From Eimeria necatrix (taxonomy: Eukaryota; Apicomplexa; Conoidasida; Eucoccidiorida; Eimeriidae), in NCBI RefSeq assembly GCF_000499385.1, contig NW_013651844.1:21001-85000 (forward strand): a DNA stretch of 64,000 nt, given 5' to 3'. Of this stretch, positions 24,357-36,802 are shown one piece after another. Below the pieces are notes generated by a model that was given only the letters and a program-made list of their open reading frames with translations, had not been told where the DNA came from and searched no databases. Both the position numbers and the translations under genes were made by a program. Position 1 is the stretch's first letter. Each line of letters starts with the position of its first letter.

Positions 24357-27300
24357 CTTATGTGCAAACACAGCACGCAATGCTCCACTTCAGCACCTAG
24401 TGTTTTTCTCACGTAACCCTCACAGTGTAGAGGTGCTGCTTTGCTACGTTTATATATCGCAGCCACTTAGACTGGACCTGGTAATTCAAATAACCAAACC
24501 AGTTTCAGAAACGCGGAAATATTCAACAAAGGAACGAGTGAAAGAAAATCCGGTAAACTAGAGAGCATTAAGCTAAAATAATTTTGGCTGCTGCATTGAT
24601 TGTGTCGAAATTATCGAGAGACGTGTGTTCGTGAAAAATATTCAACAATGTGCTGCAATGTTCTCCTGCCGTAGCAAAACGCGAACAGAAGTATCTTGTT
24701 TGAACTTTAATTAGTCTGCTTTCATTTTTTCTGTTTCCGGCATTCTGGCCTGCTGCGTCATTATCTCTCTGGAGAAAGAGAGAATGAATATTGTTGCGCA
24801 GTCAAACGAGCAGTCTCTGCAACGTTGCTGCATATGTGCAATGCCCTAGAAGAATTGCAATGGAAGGGAAAGCATAGAATGCTTTTTCACTACGTACGAA
24901 ACTCTAGCATCCTACAACAGGATATTCCACCGCTGCACAACAGTGTGGAAGCTAGCAATGCAATCTGCGTTTTATAGAACCGTACACGAGTACTACGGAC
25001 ACCGCTTCGCCAGTAATTTCTCACCACGCGATAATATGCGGCGGACAGTATGATTAGCTGCGTTTAGGCCACATAACATTCCATTGCTCGGCATTATAGC
25101 AACGCCTTCTGTGTCCTCCAGCGGCGAAGTGGTGCCATTCTATCGTTGAATAGCATACTTCATAGGAGCCCTCAATAAACAGATTAGCCAATGCCCACCT
25201 GCAAAAAAATATTCTGCACGTTGTTATCTGGAATGAAAGCTCTGTTGGTTCAAATATTAAATCCTTCATGGCGGTGCGCAGTATAGAAAATTGCGCTTCT
25301 GGCATGGATAGAACGTCAAAGGAGAAATTCTGTCATGGACTAGTAGACGTACATTAGTTATCGCGAAAAAGTCCTATAGCATATCATCAATCTTATTTCT
25401 GGCTAACAATGACGCACGCTCTTTGAGTTAGCATTAAAAATCTTTTACGCAGCGATAACGTAATGAATGCAGCTGTGCTTTGGCAGAAACGTGAAAGATC
25501 TTTGTCTGCCCCCTGACACGAAATGAATCAGAATTATTGACTGTGTGGAGAGTGTAAAAAACGCCATGCATTTCACTTTGGGGTTCGTCCGCCAAACGCT
25601 TACTTTTGATGTTTTTTTATATCAGGATAGCAATTTTCCGTAAACCAGCGCCTACGAAAAGGCGTATTAATTCATTATTCTGCATTTGGTCTGGAAAACA
25701 TTCACACCAAATACGAGATTCTGGAAATTCTGTGTTCATTGACAGTTTCATTTTTGTACCTACAACTGCTGCCCCTGAATCTGCGGAATCGAGCTGTCTG
25801 TGTGAATACTGCAGCATTGTCACAAATGCCTCTACAATCCTGCTTCAACAGTTTACTCCAGTCCAGTAATACTGTCGTTAATTTAAAAGATTGGCCTTCA
25901 ATGAAAAATTACGTGGAATTGTTCGTAGTTTGCTCATTTAGTATAGGAAACGTATACCATTATTGGGATACTACTGTGGGAGATGTTACAGGTTCTTCCA
26001 TTTTTCATGAATATAGCCGCTGCGGATTAATCAACTGTCGGCTTACACCCTATGTATAGGTGGGATGTAATGATGTTTTTGATAATATAAATGAATAACA
26101 TTTATTCACTTATTTGGATGGATTGAGCAGTCGCCTACGTGGGTTTTGTTCGACATACCCATTTTAGTGTTTTCTCCAGGACTCTGCTCTGAAACTGTGT
26201 AATATAGAAATGCAGCTAATACTGTTTTGCCTTACACTGTTCAAGAGAAATCATTTGGGTTCTCAAGTCGTTCCTATAAAAACTGTTCACACGTCCTCTG
26301 GCGTTTCAATTTCCTGCCACCGCGTTTCCTGTTTCCCTGGATAGATATGAAGCAGCAACACTATTGGAATTCAATTAGCAGAAATACTTGATGACCGGGC
26401 TAAGAAGTCTTGTTCTGATCGCGCTATTCTCTTAGGCCAGCTTCCCAGGAAAAAGCCTCTAGCGTCAATACTCACGGGCGTTTCTTCGGACACAGTGGCT
26501 CTATTGATATTATTCTCTGATAAATTCTTCTGTTTTGATTACTTTGCAGCATCCGACTCACCGCCGCTGTTTAGCAGACATTCATCGAGACGAAAAACTA
26601 GCTACTGGTATGAACATTTACCTGCTATTGGGAATTATGTTTGTAAATGTGAGTTTGAAAGCAGTTTTAGAGGTATTTGCCGTCTATATCTCAAACCAGA
26701 TATTTCGGTTGTGAGCGCCCTTTCTGTTCATCTGCATCCGTAGTCATGCGGCCCCTGTACTGATGCATGATACTTTTGTTGTCCTACTGGTAGGGGGCAA
26801 TGGCAGTACAGTGTCCTTGTTGGCGTAGTAGCTAAACAGTCTTACTTTAACACTGTAACTGCAGGGCTAGACACTTGCAGAACGCTTTCTCTTAAGAGAC
26901 AGAAACCACAAATTCTTTAGTTTATGACGATGTTGTTCCAAGGTTTTCCGCTGAATATGCTCACTCATAATGACCCAAAGAACGGAAGTGAAGATATACA
27001 TTCCAGGAATATCTATATAGGCCTCTTTGAAAGGTCTCGTTCGCCGATTGTGCCCTGAAGTTTTTACATTCTAGCCACGGAATCAAAATTCCTCTCTAGT
27101 AGATCAGAGTATCATTAAACCCGAGGAGATTCGATTCGTTTCCTGGTATGATTCCTATTGAATGGTAATTTGTGCGGCTGACCTCATGTGAAGAGAAAGT
27201 CATAGTGGCGCAATGATATCTCAATTCTACTAAGTACCTACAGCAAAAACAAAACTCCTAGCCTCGCGGAGACGGGGAATCAGACTTTCCTTTTAGAGCA

Positions 27301-28602
27301 GATATTAGCAGCAATACCGATAGCCTATGTACTTGTGCTAGCGGTGTCTTCCAACATGGAATAGCAGCCAACCCAGATCGTGTTCCGCGGCTCTAATACG
27401 CGTTGAAAAGTTTATGAGAATGAAGTGGTTAAAACTCAATTTGCTTCGCAAGACATTGTCTGCTCTAAAAGGGCGGGGGTATGAATCTGCGTGTCCTCAA
27501 GCCCAGGAATTTCTTTCTGAAAGTTCTTGTAATACGTAGCACTGTGCCTACGATATTACAAAAGAGTATACGAGGATACTGGCCAGAGGGAAGCCATTCT
27601 AGAAACGTAGGCCTCACTTCATTCTTGGATTACAGTACTCATAGTCCGCTCTCACGGTCACACAGTCGTAAGATTTTTCGATGGCCAAGTAAGATTTTAA
27701 CCCGCGGAATATCTACAGCGTCATTAAGAGTTCGTTTCGCATGTTTCCTTTTTAGTACTGTTGAACACAATGTCAACCAATATACTAAACATTTCCTGTG
27801 CCAGTTAGTTCCTGTCATTGAACGGCACTGTGGTCTGCTGCCTATTTTTCGCAGCCAGAACGGAGCGCTGTCATCTTCCGCACAGTAGTTCGTTGTGGCT
27901 CTCCTGTCCACTATGCAATGTAGGCAACACCAACACGTTTTCTTACGCCACTAACAACTATAGAGGATTATTTGCGACTATATAACTGAGCATACAAGTG
28001 GAGCAATGGATATATGGCTTCTTCAAAATCATCGGCTAAGAGTTTCCTTTTTTCTTCAGATTATGAAGGCCTCTCTCAACAAAAAGCCATCATTGGCGGT
28101 TTTATTACAGGTGCTGTCCTTAATTCCCTGGCTTGAAGCACGCGTTGCTGTTATTAGCGTTCGTCGAAACCTCCACAGAATACGGGGCGCCACTCAAAAC
28201 TGTCACTATAAAGCAAAATTGTCACTATTAAAGTTCTGCAGCAAAAGACAAAACAGCAAAAAAGTGTTCATCAACACTTTTCCTAACTCAGTGTCCTTAC
28301 AGTAACGAAATATCGTTTCCATTACAATTTAGAGGGAATAAACACCAGCAGCACACACAGGGAATCTCGCTAGTCCATGGATGTAACTAACTACATGATA
28401 AGGCATTTGGCTACATGCTTTTTACCATTTTCTTGCATCTGAAACCCCCTGGCGGCATTACTTTGCTTGTTTTATGAACAAGCAAGATTGCCGCCTGGGT
28501 TCACTTGCCTATGCCCGAAGTAGCGCCTCCTGCACTGTTGCTCTATAGCGCTCCCTTCCCCTAAACTGTCCCAATATAGCTTGAAACACTAAATGGGATA
28601 AA
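24357..28602. other. 4.2-kb stretch without a supported gene
   Basis: A few frames of 80-135 codons occur (25606-25869, 25739-26059, 26495-26743 and 27481-27888, all plus strand). I could not connect them into spliced genes and see no domain. The AT content is somewhat higher than to the left. The right end, about 28340-28602, may include the untranslated leader of the retrotransposon that follows, but no boundary is visible. Confidence 0.4.
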
Positions 28603-28902
28603 ATGACACAAAGTTCCGCTGAAAATGATGCGGATCTTGCCCCGCATCAACACGCAACTCAGGAAATGTCGCAGCAGTACATGAGCGACGAGGAGTCCTC
28701 ATACGACTCAGCCGACGAAGGGGAGAATGATGACTATGGTGGCATCATAGCACCTCCCTGGCCCTTTTGCAGCAGCAGACCCAGCGGGAGAAATGAAGGA
28801 GCGGCCAGCCATGAGATCGGCGTTCCCCACACGCCGCCAGTAGATGAATCCCATAGCTCATCACCCCTCATGCGCCTGGACTCTATGGACCAGAGGGTGT
28901 GA
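28603..28902 (+). pseudogene. 5' open frame of the non-LTR element
   Basis: An ATG frame of 99 codons, rich in Ser, Asp and Glu (MTQSSAENDADLAPHQHATQ), ends at TGA. It is in a different frame from the rest of the element, which continues from about 28914. Either this is a separate small ORF1 or a frameshift near 28905 split one ORF. It has no recognised domain. Confidence 0.5.
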
Positions 28903-28913
28903 AGATTCTAAGA

Positions 28914-31900
28914 TGATGGTCCAGGATCCGATTCCCAGTACGGAATCGCCTGGCAGTGCGCTGGAACAACAGTAGGGGCAGTCGCTGGGTCCTACTTTCG
29001 AACCAGTACAAGCTGCGCAAGCAGAGGGTAGTGCATCGACTATAGCAGAAAATACAGCAAATGTAGCCACGAGAGTAGAGCAAGAGACCGGTGGCCCTGC
29101 GGTCCAGGGCACGGTTCCCTGTGAAAACCCAGCAAGCAATGGGACTTCAACGCAGGGATGGGCACAGATGATGTCTAATGGGGCGTCTAGAAGGGACTGT
29201 ATCAGCCAGTACCTCGCGGCACCGCTGCCAGCAGGTACCACTAGTTCAGCCCCAGGGCCGCATAGACACACCTCAGAGGAGCACATCCCAGCAAGCAACG
29301 ACATAATACCCCTTTTTGTCTTCGGCAGCCGCAGCAGCGATACAGCAGAAAACCCTACTCACGATAAGGAAACCACAACCAGGAGGGAGGAGGAGCAGCC
29401 CGCCTGCTGCCCTAACTGCAGCAGGACCTTTGCCACCAAACGGGGGATGGCCAATCAACTACGAAGGGGCACAAATAACCCTTGCGGGGAATTACATGCA
29501 GAAACTATTAATCATCAACAGAATGTGCCAACCCCCTCCAATCCCAGCACTACCAAAAGAAGACGAGGACAGCGCATAGAAGGCCATGAGGAGGGTCGCA
29601 CCTCACAGACGGCATCGCCGAGGTCACCAAAGAGGAAACAGCACAGAAAACACCCACCACTGTCCTTTCCTTACCCTCCATGGGCTGGACCCCCACCAGC
29701 AGCAACTCCTCCAACAACGGAGGATAAAGAGGCAACTCCGACACCTCAACAGGATCTGCAACCGCCGACAGAGCACACCAGCCAGGCACTGCAGATCAAC
29801 AACACACCGGATGCAACAGAGCAAAGCAATGAGCCTATCTCACGTCTCATACTACTGCGCATACCTCGGCTATCGCCTGACTCCCGTGCAAGGCTAGAAC
29901 AAACCCTAGAAGCGCTTGCAAAGGAGACAGCAGAGAAAGTCTACGGAGGCACTTCGGAGGAAGTCAGAGCCGCAATCAACGGCTTCACACAACAACTATA
30001 CAACGCGATTTGGTTTGCTGACAAGACTTCATCAGCAGCCAAGCAAGACAGGCCGAGGAAACAGCACTCCCAGAACGGCAAACACTAAGCAACCCCAACA
30101 GCACGCGTTTCCCTAAGACTGGCCCAAGCGCAGGACAACGTCACAAAGGCGTTGCACGCCCTCCGGGAGGAGGAAAGGGCACAGCAGGGAAAACCAAAGG
30201 AGGGCTCGATAGAAGCACAAATGAAGAGTCGTGCACTCGAAAGGCATCTACATACAGCGCGTCGCCGCCTCATCAACATCCTGAAAGAAGAGTCAGCACG
30301 TAAACTCCAAACACTCTACGAAAGAGACCGCAAGAAGTGTGTGAAGCAACTCCTAGCTGACGAAGATCAATCCCAAAGCCGCGATTGCCCGATCCAGCTC
30401 AGTGAGCTGGAGGCATACTTTAGAGACCAACACTCGGAGCAGGCAATTGATCCCACATCCAAACTTGCTCATGAGTTCTTAGACGCTTTGGCGGCAGCTC
30501 CAACGGGAGCTCATGGGATTGATATACGCTTCAGTGAAGAGGATGTGCAAGCTCAGCTGCTAAAAAGCAACCTATGATCAACAGCAGGGCCGGATGAGAT
30601 AAGGTTCTTTGTGTACAAGCAGTCCGCAGAAGTGCTCATCCCGGCCATGTCAGCGATCTACAACGCGTGTTCCCAGCGTCGGAAAGTGCCAAGGAAGCCG
30701 AAGGAGAGCGTGACGGTGCTAATTCCCACAGGCGGAGACCCAAATAGCGTGAAGAACTGGCGAGCAATTAATCTACAGGACTGCATATACAAACTTTACG
30801 CAGCACTGTGGGCCACTAAGATTACCGACTGGACAATCCAGACCGGGGTCGCCTCCAAGTCGCAGAAGGGATTCATGCGAGTGAATGGGTGCCATGAGCG
30901 CCTCTTTCTCGCCCAAAGCATCCTAAACTCCACGCACTGGGGCAAGAAATAGCTGTACATGACATACTACGACTTGAAGAACGCTTTTGGATCCATCCCC
31001 CGCCAGCTTATACATGTTGTCTTACAGGCTCAACGGCTACCGAAGCACGTCCGTGAGGTTATTGCTGGCCTCTATCAAGGAGCGAGCTTCTGCATCTCAA
31101 CGAGGGAGGGCTGTACTCGACGCATAGATAATCAGCAGGGAGTCAAACAACACTGCCCCCTCAGCCCCATGCTCTTTAACCTTGCCACTGAGCCTTTGCT
31201 GCAGCGGCTAACAGCGTGCAACAAAGGCCTTGAAATGCGTACGACGAAAGGGAAACCACCTGTGATGGTTTCTCATACGGCGTATGCAGATGACTTGAAG
31301 ACTGCGGCCGCCACACGGTCGGGTATCAGCAAACTCCACCAAGTGGTGGAAGATTTCCTTCAATGGACGGGACTTGAGGCGAACCCGTCCAAATGCGCAA
31401 CGCTGGGATGGAAAGTCCATGCGGCCAAGCAGCAACCAGACCCAGTCAAGCTCACCTTACACAAGGAGATTTTACCACTGGTGAAGCTGGGAGAAGCCAA
31501 TAGGTACCTGAGGTTCAAAGATGCGCTGGAATCACCAGTTCATCAGAACCAAATCCTTTGTGTCATGCGCAAGGCGAAAAAGGATACCAGCAGGCTGTTA
31601 AGATCAGAGCTTCTCCCCTGGCAGAAATTAGATGCGCTGCGCACTTTTGTACTGTCTCGACTGGAGTATCATCTCAGACACTGCTACTCTTATAAACAGC
31701 ACCTGGCAGCATTCGATATTCACGTACGGGCCGCTCTGAAGGCAGCCTTCAAGCTCCCGAAGAGCACGGTCAAAGAGGTATTTCACCAGCCAATCCCTCA
31801 TGGGGGAATGGATTGTACCTCTATACAGACGATAGCAGCCGCAACGCAGATTTGACATGCTATCCAAATGCTCAACAGCCCGGATGACATGATCCGAGCG

Positions 31901-32986
31901 GTTGCGGAAGGTCAGGTGATGGAGGTCATTAAGCGGGCATTTGTCTACACGCCTAACGATGAGAATGGCGACCGCAGGGCTATTCTTGCCTACCTTAACG
32001 GTGAAGACATAGGATGTGTTAGAAGGAGAAGCAAGAAGGTGGGTGTAAGAAGCCCCTGGTCAGAACTCCCAGGAATTATATCGATGAGCAAGACGCGAAT
32101 CGTAACTGGGACCAATGGCTACTATGTGCTTCAGAAAGCAGATGGCGCCGCTCCAGACCAGAAGCAGCTCATTAGGAGTATTAAACAGCATATAGTGGAG
32201 CGGCAGAGGGATGTGTGGAAAGAGAAGGTGGATCAAGGAAAATCTGTGGCCTATCAGTCAGCGGATAGTAATTCTTTTCTACTGGGACCGGCTCGTCTTA
32301 AGCCAGAAGAAATCATCTTCGCCATCAGGACGAGATCTGCGCAGCTTCCCACACGTGCATACCTCAAACGAATCGGTGTAACGAAGGTATCCCGTTGCCG
32401 CCACTGCACAGCTGACCCTGAATCCCTCGCTCATATCCTCAACCACTGCCCGCACAACATTGACAGTAAGATAAAAGCAAGACACAACAAGGCACTGGAG
32501 GGGATTACAACAGCCATAAAACACAGCGTGGGGAACAGGGGGAAAACACTCTTGACTGACAGTTGCCCGGACGACATGGAGACACGCTTGAGACCAGACA
32601 TCATCCTGCGAGATGAAAGGACGAAGACAATGAAGATTGCAGATGTCGCGGTTGTCTTCGAAGACTACAAGAAAAGCTCGCTCGGGTCCGCCTGTATTCA
32701 GAAGGAAGAAAAATACAAGGATCTCAAGACACATTCTGAAAAACGTGGATATCGGGTATCAGTGCATGCGTTGGTATATGGCTCTCTCGGCTGTATAGCA
32801 CAAGAAAACAGAAAGGTGCTTACAGAAAACCTAGGCATTGCGGAACGCACTACATGGGTCTTACAACGCAATATTAGCACTGATTGTATCCGGTATAGCA
32901 ATCAGATCTGGGGTTTTCATATCGCTGACAACGGTTCACGACGAGCTCGAGGCAGAGGCCGTCCCCACGCAAACAGCACACAGTAA
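28914..32986 (+). pseudogene. Reverse transcriptase / restriction-like endonuclease polyprotein, with in-frame stops
   Basis: One reading frame stays open in register from the ATG at 28914 to TAA at 32984-32986, interrupted only by single stop codons: TAG 28973, TAA 30086, TGA 30575, TAG 30950 and TGA 31853. There is no frameshift in about 4 kb. The finger near 29406 has Gln where a His is expected (GMANQLRRG). In the RT, the usual QGCPLSP block reads QHCPLSP, and the catalytic ADD is present at about 31286-31294. The endonuclease part keeps RPD and DVAVVFE. The product would nick DNA and prime cDNA from the nick. As read, no full-length protein can be made without readthrough, so I call it a recently dead copy. 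Confidence 0.8.
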
Positions 32987-34738
32987 ATAATACGCTAATG
33001 ATGCATTTATATCTAGCCACAATCGGTAGCAACTCATCTGTGGGAAGGCAAGTGAAAACGGTTGGCCCTTGGCTTTGGGCGTGCCGTAGGAGTTGAGGCT
33101 CCCTTGAAACGTTCCTCATTTTTTGGGAGACATTCCCCCCACTCCAAAACCCAGCAAGCAATGTTTTCAACGTCCCCAGGACTACACAGGGGACTCTTGG
33201 GAAAGCATGGTCTCTACTCGGACGAACTTGCAGGCTTTGCTAATTTCAAATATTTCTTCGTATGTTTGCAGTACTTTCCTACTGCGGGAAACTCAGGTGA
33301 TTTATTGACAGCGAGAAATTCACTGGATTTGGCAAGAAAACATTGAACGAAAAGAATCCTAAATCTTCCATAAAATTCTTGTTGTAGCGGAGTACTAAAG
33401 AATTCCGATCAGAAGACGCCCGATTCTGTAACGTCTAATGCTCACAAAAGGCTTCGCCCGCCAGTACGGCATAAAGGAATACGTCCGATTTTTCAGCATT
33501 CTGTGAAACCTCTTATACGCATACCGGCTTTTGGGTTTCATAAAGCAGTAGGACATTGCTATTATGACAGAAAAATTTTAGTGCACGACCCTCTCAATTT
33601 TGTTCCGAGGGAGACTTGTCCACAACTGCGTAGCTCCAGATCCCGCGGAGAAATAGCCAGAAAAATGGCCTGGTAAGAGGAAAAGGCAGCTGAACAGCAT
33701 TAAGCCAACAAGCTAAGCCATATTGCTCGCCAGAACACTGGCAAGAGGAAAAGGCAGCTGAACAGCATTAAGCCAACAAGCTAAGCCATATTGCTCGCCA
33801 GAACACTGGCACGACTTCGGAGTCTCCTCGTCGGCGCACGGAGTTGGTACTACTGTAGGCATAAATCAGAGTAGCGTATTAAATTTTCGTGCACTTCTCA
33901 GTACTACATTGCCCTCCTTGCTCATTATTCTTGCAGTTAAGTGTACGAAATCTCCCGAGTGGTGCGAACCGCTGAGAAGCAAGCGACTAGGTGATGATGA
34001 AAGGCTTTTCCTATGAGCAGAACAACAAAATACCAAACCAGTAGAGAGGAACGCTGACGACTACTGAATCATGAGGCCCGAAAAAATTTGTTCAGCAAAC
34101 CGCTAACATTCTAGACTGATGTTGCGCCGCAGCTGTCCACATTGTTCTATCATCCAGTCAGGAAGCTGAAACCTGAGTGAACTGCTACAACTAGGATACC
34201 CTTTGAGATGCAATCTGAAGCGCTTGCTGACTAGCATGTGTAACGTGGAAATAGGAGGAACTTCTGGTGTTCGCCAGCACTTTTCGTTGCTGACTGAACA
34301 AAAGGAAATGCTTAGTTGTGATTGGAGGAGCTTTCGCGAAGAAATGTACAATGGAAATGAGCTGAATGTGCGACAATTCCCGCTACGAACACAACACAAA
34401 TGGTACCTCGCATCACTGAAATGCTCGCATCCACATTTTAGAGCAACTGGATGCGCTGACTGCAGTGGTTGCGCTAAATGGCTCGTTGCTCGCATTCTTC
34501 TAAAATTTCGAGCTATTTCACGTATTATGCGCTAACGACACCTTTTAGTGTCGACAACGTATTGCCCCGTAAGTCGATTCACCTCTAGACAGCATTGTCT
34601 GTGGCGTGCTGCCTTCTTGGAGGTGCAGCCTTCTTGGAATGTTTGTGTTAAAAATTGCGGAAGGCTGCGTGGGACGAACTGGATCCCGAAAATCATCAAC
34701 AGTAAACAATGCTGGTTTCAGATATTTTAATCTGATAC
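32987..34738. other. Gap between the non-LTR element and chromovirus 1
   Basis: It may include the 3' untranslated region of the non-LTR element, but no poly(A) or simple 3' tail is seen. A plus-strand frame at 34203-34535 (110 codons) reads protein-like but has no support beyond length. A perfect tandem duplication is listed separately. Confidence 0.4.
33675..33810. repeat. Perfect 68-bp tandem duplication
   Basis: Two identical 68-bp copies lie head to tail (33675-33742 and 33743-33810), each beginning AAGAGGAAAAGGCAGC and ending AGAACACTGGC. Perfect identity suggests a recent event or an assembly duplication. Confidence 0.95.
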
Positions 34739-35154
34739 TGTAGTGCACAGCGCCTACTGCTGCGACTACGCTGCTACCTGCCCCTCGAGCAGGGCCTATG
34801 AACGGCACCTAACATTGGCCAATTTCCTTGAAGCAGTAGCTTATATATATCGACAAACAGTTATTCTTAAGTTTCCAAAATCTGTTGTTGTTCAATTCGC
34901 CCAACCCGGGGTGCTCGCCTCCTAGGCCCTGTGGCGAGGAGGCCTGCACAGGTGCCGGCGCTATCGCCAGCCCCAGTATCCACGCATTTTCCGGCGCCTC
35001 TAGCGTATGTATATTATTTCGCAGACAAATTGCCTTACTTTGATCCTAGTAGGAGGCTCGTTTTCTCCTCCAGTGTTGCGACCCTTTGTAGGTCGCTCGC
35101 TAGCTATCGTCTATTGGTCGCCAGCAAGCCCTATTGTAGTGCCTGTGCACTACA
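34739..35154 (-). repeat. 3' LTR of chromovirus 1
   Basis: 416 bp, bounded by TGTAGTGCACAG and GTGCACTACA, inverted termini typical of LTRs. The adjoining internal sequence on the minus strand ends in a purine-rich stretch (GCGGTGAAGT), a weak polypurine tract. Confidence 0.85.
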
Positions 35155-35379
35155 ACTTCACCGCTTGCCGGACTGAAGAGACCTACCCCAAAACACATTA
35201 CTTTCGCCTTTTCAATCTCTGTGCTCTTCTAAAGCTAACGCCGTGAGCGTACGTGGTTCGCAGCGACCCCTCCTCCTCCTCATTGAAGGGTGCCCGTGCT
35301 GCAGGCGGTGGAATATGACGGAGCCATACCTCTACGCCTCGGAAGGACCAATATTCTTTCGAGCCTGAAGACGTCTTCG

Positions 35380-36640
35380 TTGGCGGCGCCAAGCGCGAAG
35401 CAAAAGCGGGCAGCCTGTAAGGTGGTGAGCTGGCTCCCACGTGGCTTGATCTTCAGGCGTCCCGCGTCACTTCACGAGGTACTGGCCTGCATCTCTCGAA
35501 CCGCGTTGGTCCATAATATCGTCAACTTCGTATTCCTCTGTGGGATTGGCTGCTGCATCGTGGATAGGAGTCCAGGCGGCGTCGGCTGCCGGGGGAACCA
35601 AAGCGGGAGGGCGGGGGCGGTGGGGAACTAGCTGCGAAACGTGGAAAACGTTATGGCATTCATAGGTGGGGGGCAGAGCGAGACGGTAAGCGACAGTTCC
35701 TATGCGTTCGATGAATTCAAAGGGTCCGCGGCAACGGGGCTCTAACTTAGGGCAGCTGTTGAAAGGCGGTAGGTGCTTGCTGCTGAGCCAGACCTTATCT
35801 TTCACCGCATACTCCTCCACTGCTTGGCGCTGTGTGTCTGGGTAGTACTTCTGCTGCCATTTCGCCTTCAGGATGTGACTCTGTGGTCTGTCGCAGAGCT
35901 GCTGGAAAAGCTTAGTCATCGGAGGAGTGAGCGTAGGAGCTAACGCGCCTACGATATGAAGGTCCGCAGCAGTCAACGGGTTCTCGTCAATCATGACCTC
36001 GAAGGGAGACAGCAAAATGAATGAATGACTTGTTGTGTTATAGGCAATTTCGAATAGAGGAAGCAAACGCTCCCACTCGCGTTCGTCAAATTTGATATAG
36101 CTACGAAGCATCTGGCTCAGTGTACGGTATAACCCGTTCAGTTTGGCCGTCGCTTTGCGGATGGTAGGACGAGGACATGCACGGTTTGATGTCAAAGCGG
36201 CTACAGAGTTGGTTCCAAAGATCCGCCTGGAAACGGGGGTCGCGGTCCGATATGAGCACCTCTGGAAAAGCGTGATAGCGGAAAAGACGGTTTGCGAGAA
36301 GCTCCACGGTGTGTGCAACTGTGAATGACTTCTTTGCAGGAACTAAATGAACCATCTTGCTAAGGGAGTCGACCATGAAAAGAATCGAGTCGCGCCCTGT
36401 CGTTGTAAGGGGAAGATCTGTGATAAAGTCCAGACTCACCTGCGCCCATCGACGAGAAGGGATAAGCAACTGTTGAAGAAGGCCTGCAGGCTTCTGGTTA
36501 AGATACTTTGACGCTCGACAGTGAGTTCATGACTCAACATAAGCAGTAGTGTAGGCGCGCATTCCTGGCCAGTAGTAGTAGTTGCTGAGAGCCGCAAAGG
36601 TCTTCTTCTGGCCTAGATGGCCGGCTGTGACATGGTCGTG
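35380..36640 (-). pseudogene. Integrase and chromodomain of chromovirus 1
   Basis: Reading on the minus strand from about 36640: remains of the His/Cys zinc-binding domain (HHDHVTAGH), the catalytic core (LDFITDLPLTTTGRDS, LISDRDPRF, YHPQSDGQTERV), a frameshift near 36110-36140, the C-terminal part ending VSQLVPHRP, then a chromodomain (EEYEVDDIMDQRG, TPEDQATWEPAHHL). The chromodomain's conserved Trp (YLVKW) is replaced by TGA at about 35465-35467. Chromodomains of this class direct integration to modified histones. Confidence 0.85.
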
Positions 36641-36802
36641 ATGTGAATGCAGAACCTGAGTAAAAAACTCACGGAATTGTGGGACGCACATGCGCCACAG
36701 TCCATGGACGCGGATGTGCAGGTAAGGCTCTACGTAGCGAAAGGTGAAGTGGGGATTACAAAACTCGATTTGCAGAGCTTTTCCTGGTTGGTTTGCTGCG
36801 AC

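Larger units (their letters stand above)
28603..32986 (+). mobile_element. Non-LTR retrotransposon of R2-like (restriction-like endonuclease) architecture, decayed
   Basis: Order on the plus strand: N-terminal acidic/low-complexity region, a CCHC- or C2H2-like finger (CPNCSRTF, about 29406), reverse transcriptase (YYDLKNAF, KQHCPLSPMLFN, AYADD), a CCHC knuckle (CRHC-x8-H-x4-C, about 32395-32450), then a restriction-like endonuclease (RPDIILRD, IADVAVVFE, KYKDLK). There is no apurinic endonuclease domain. This order is diagnostic of the early-branching R2/R4/NeSL-type elements, which integrate by target-primed reverse transcription. Outer limits and target-site duplications were not identified, so the given span is only the coding core. 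Confidence 0.85.
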
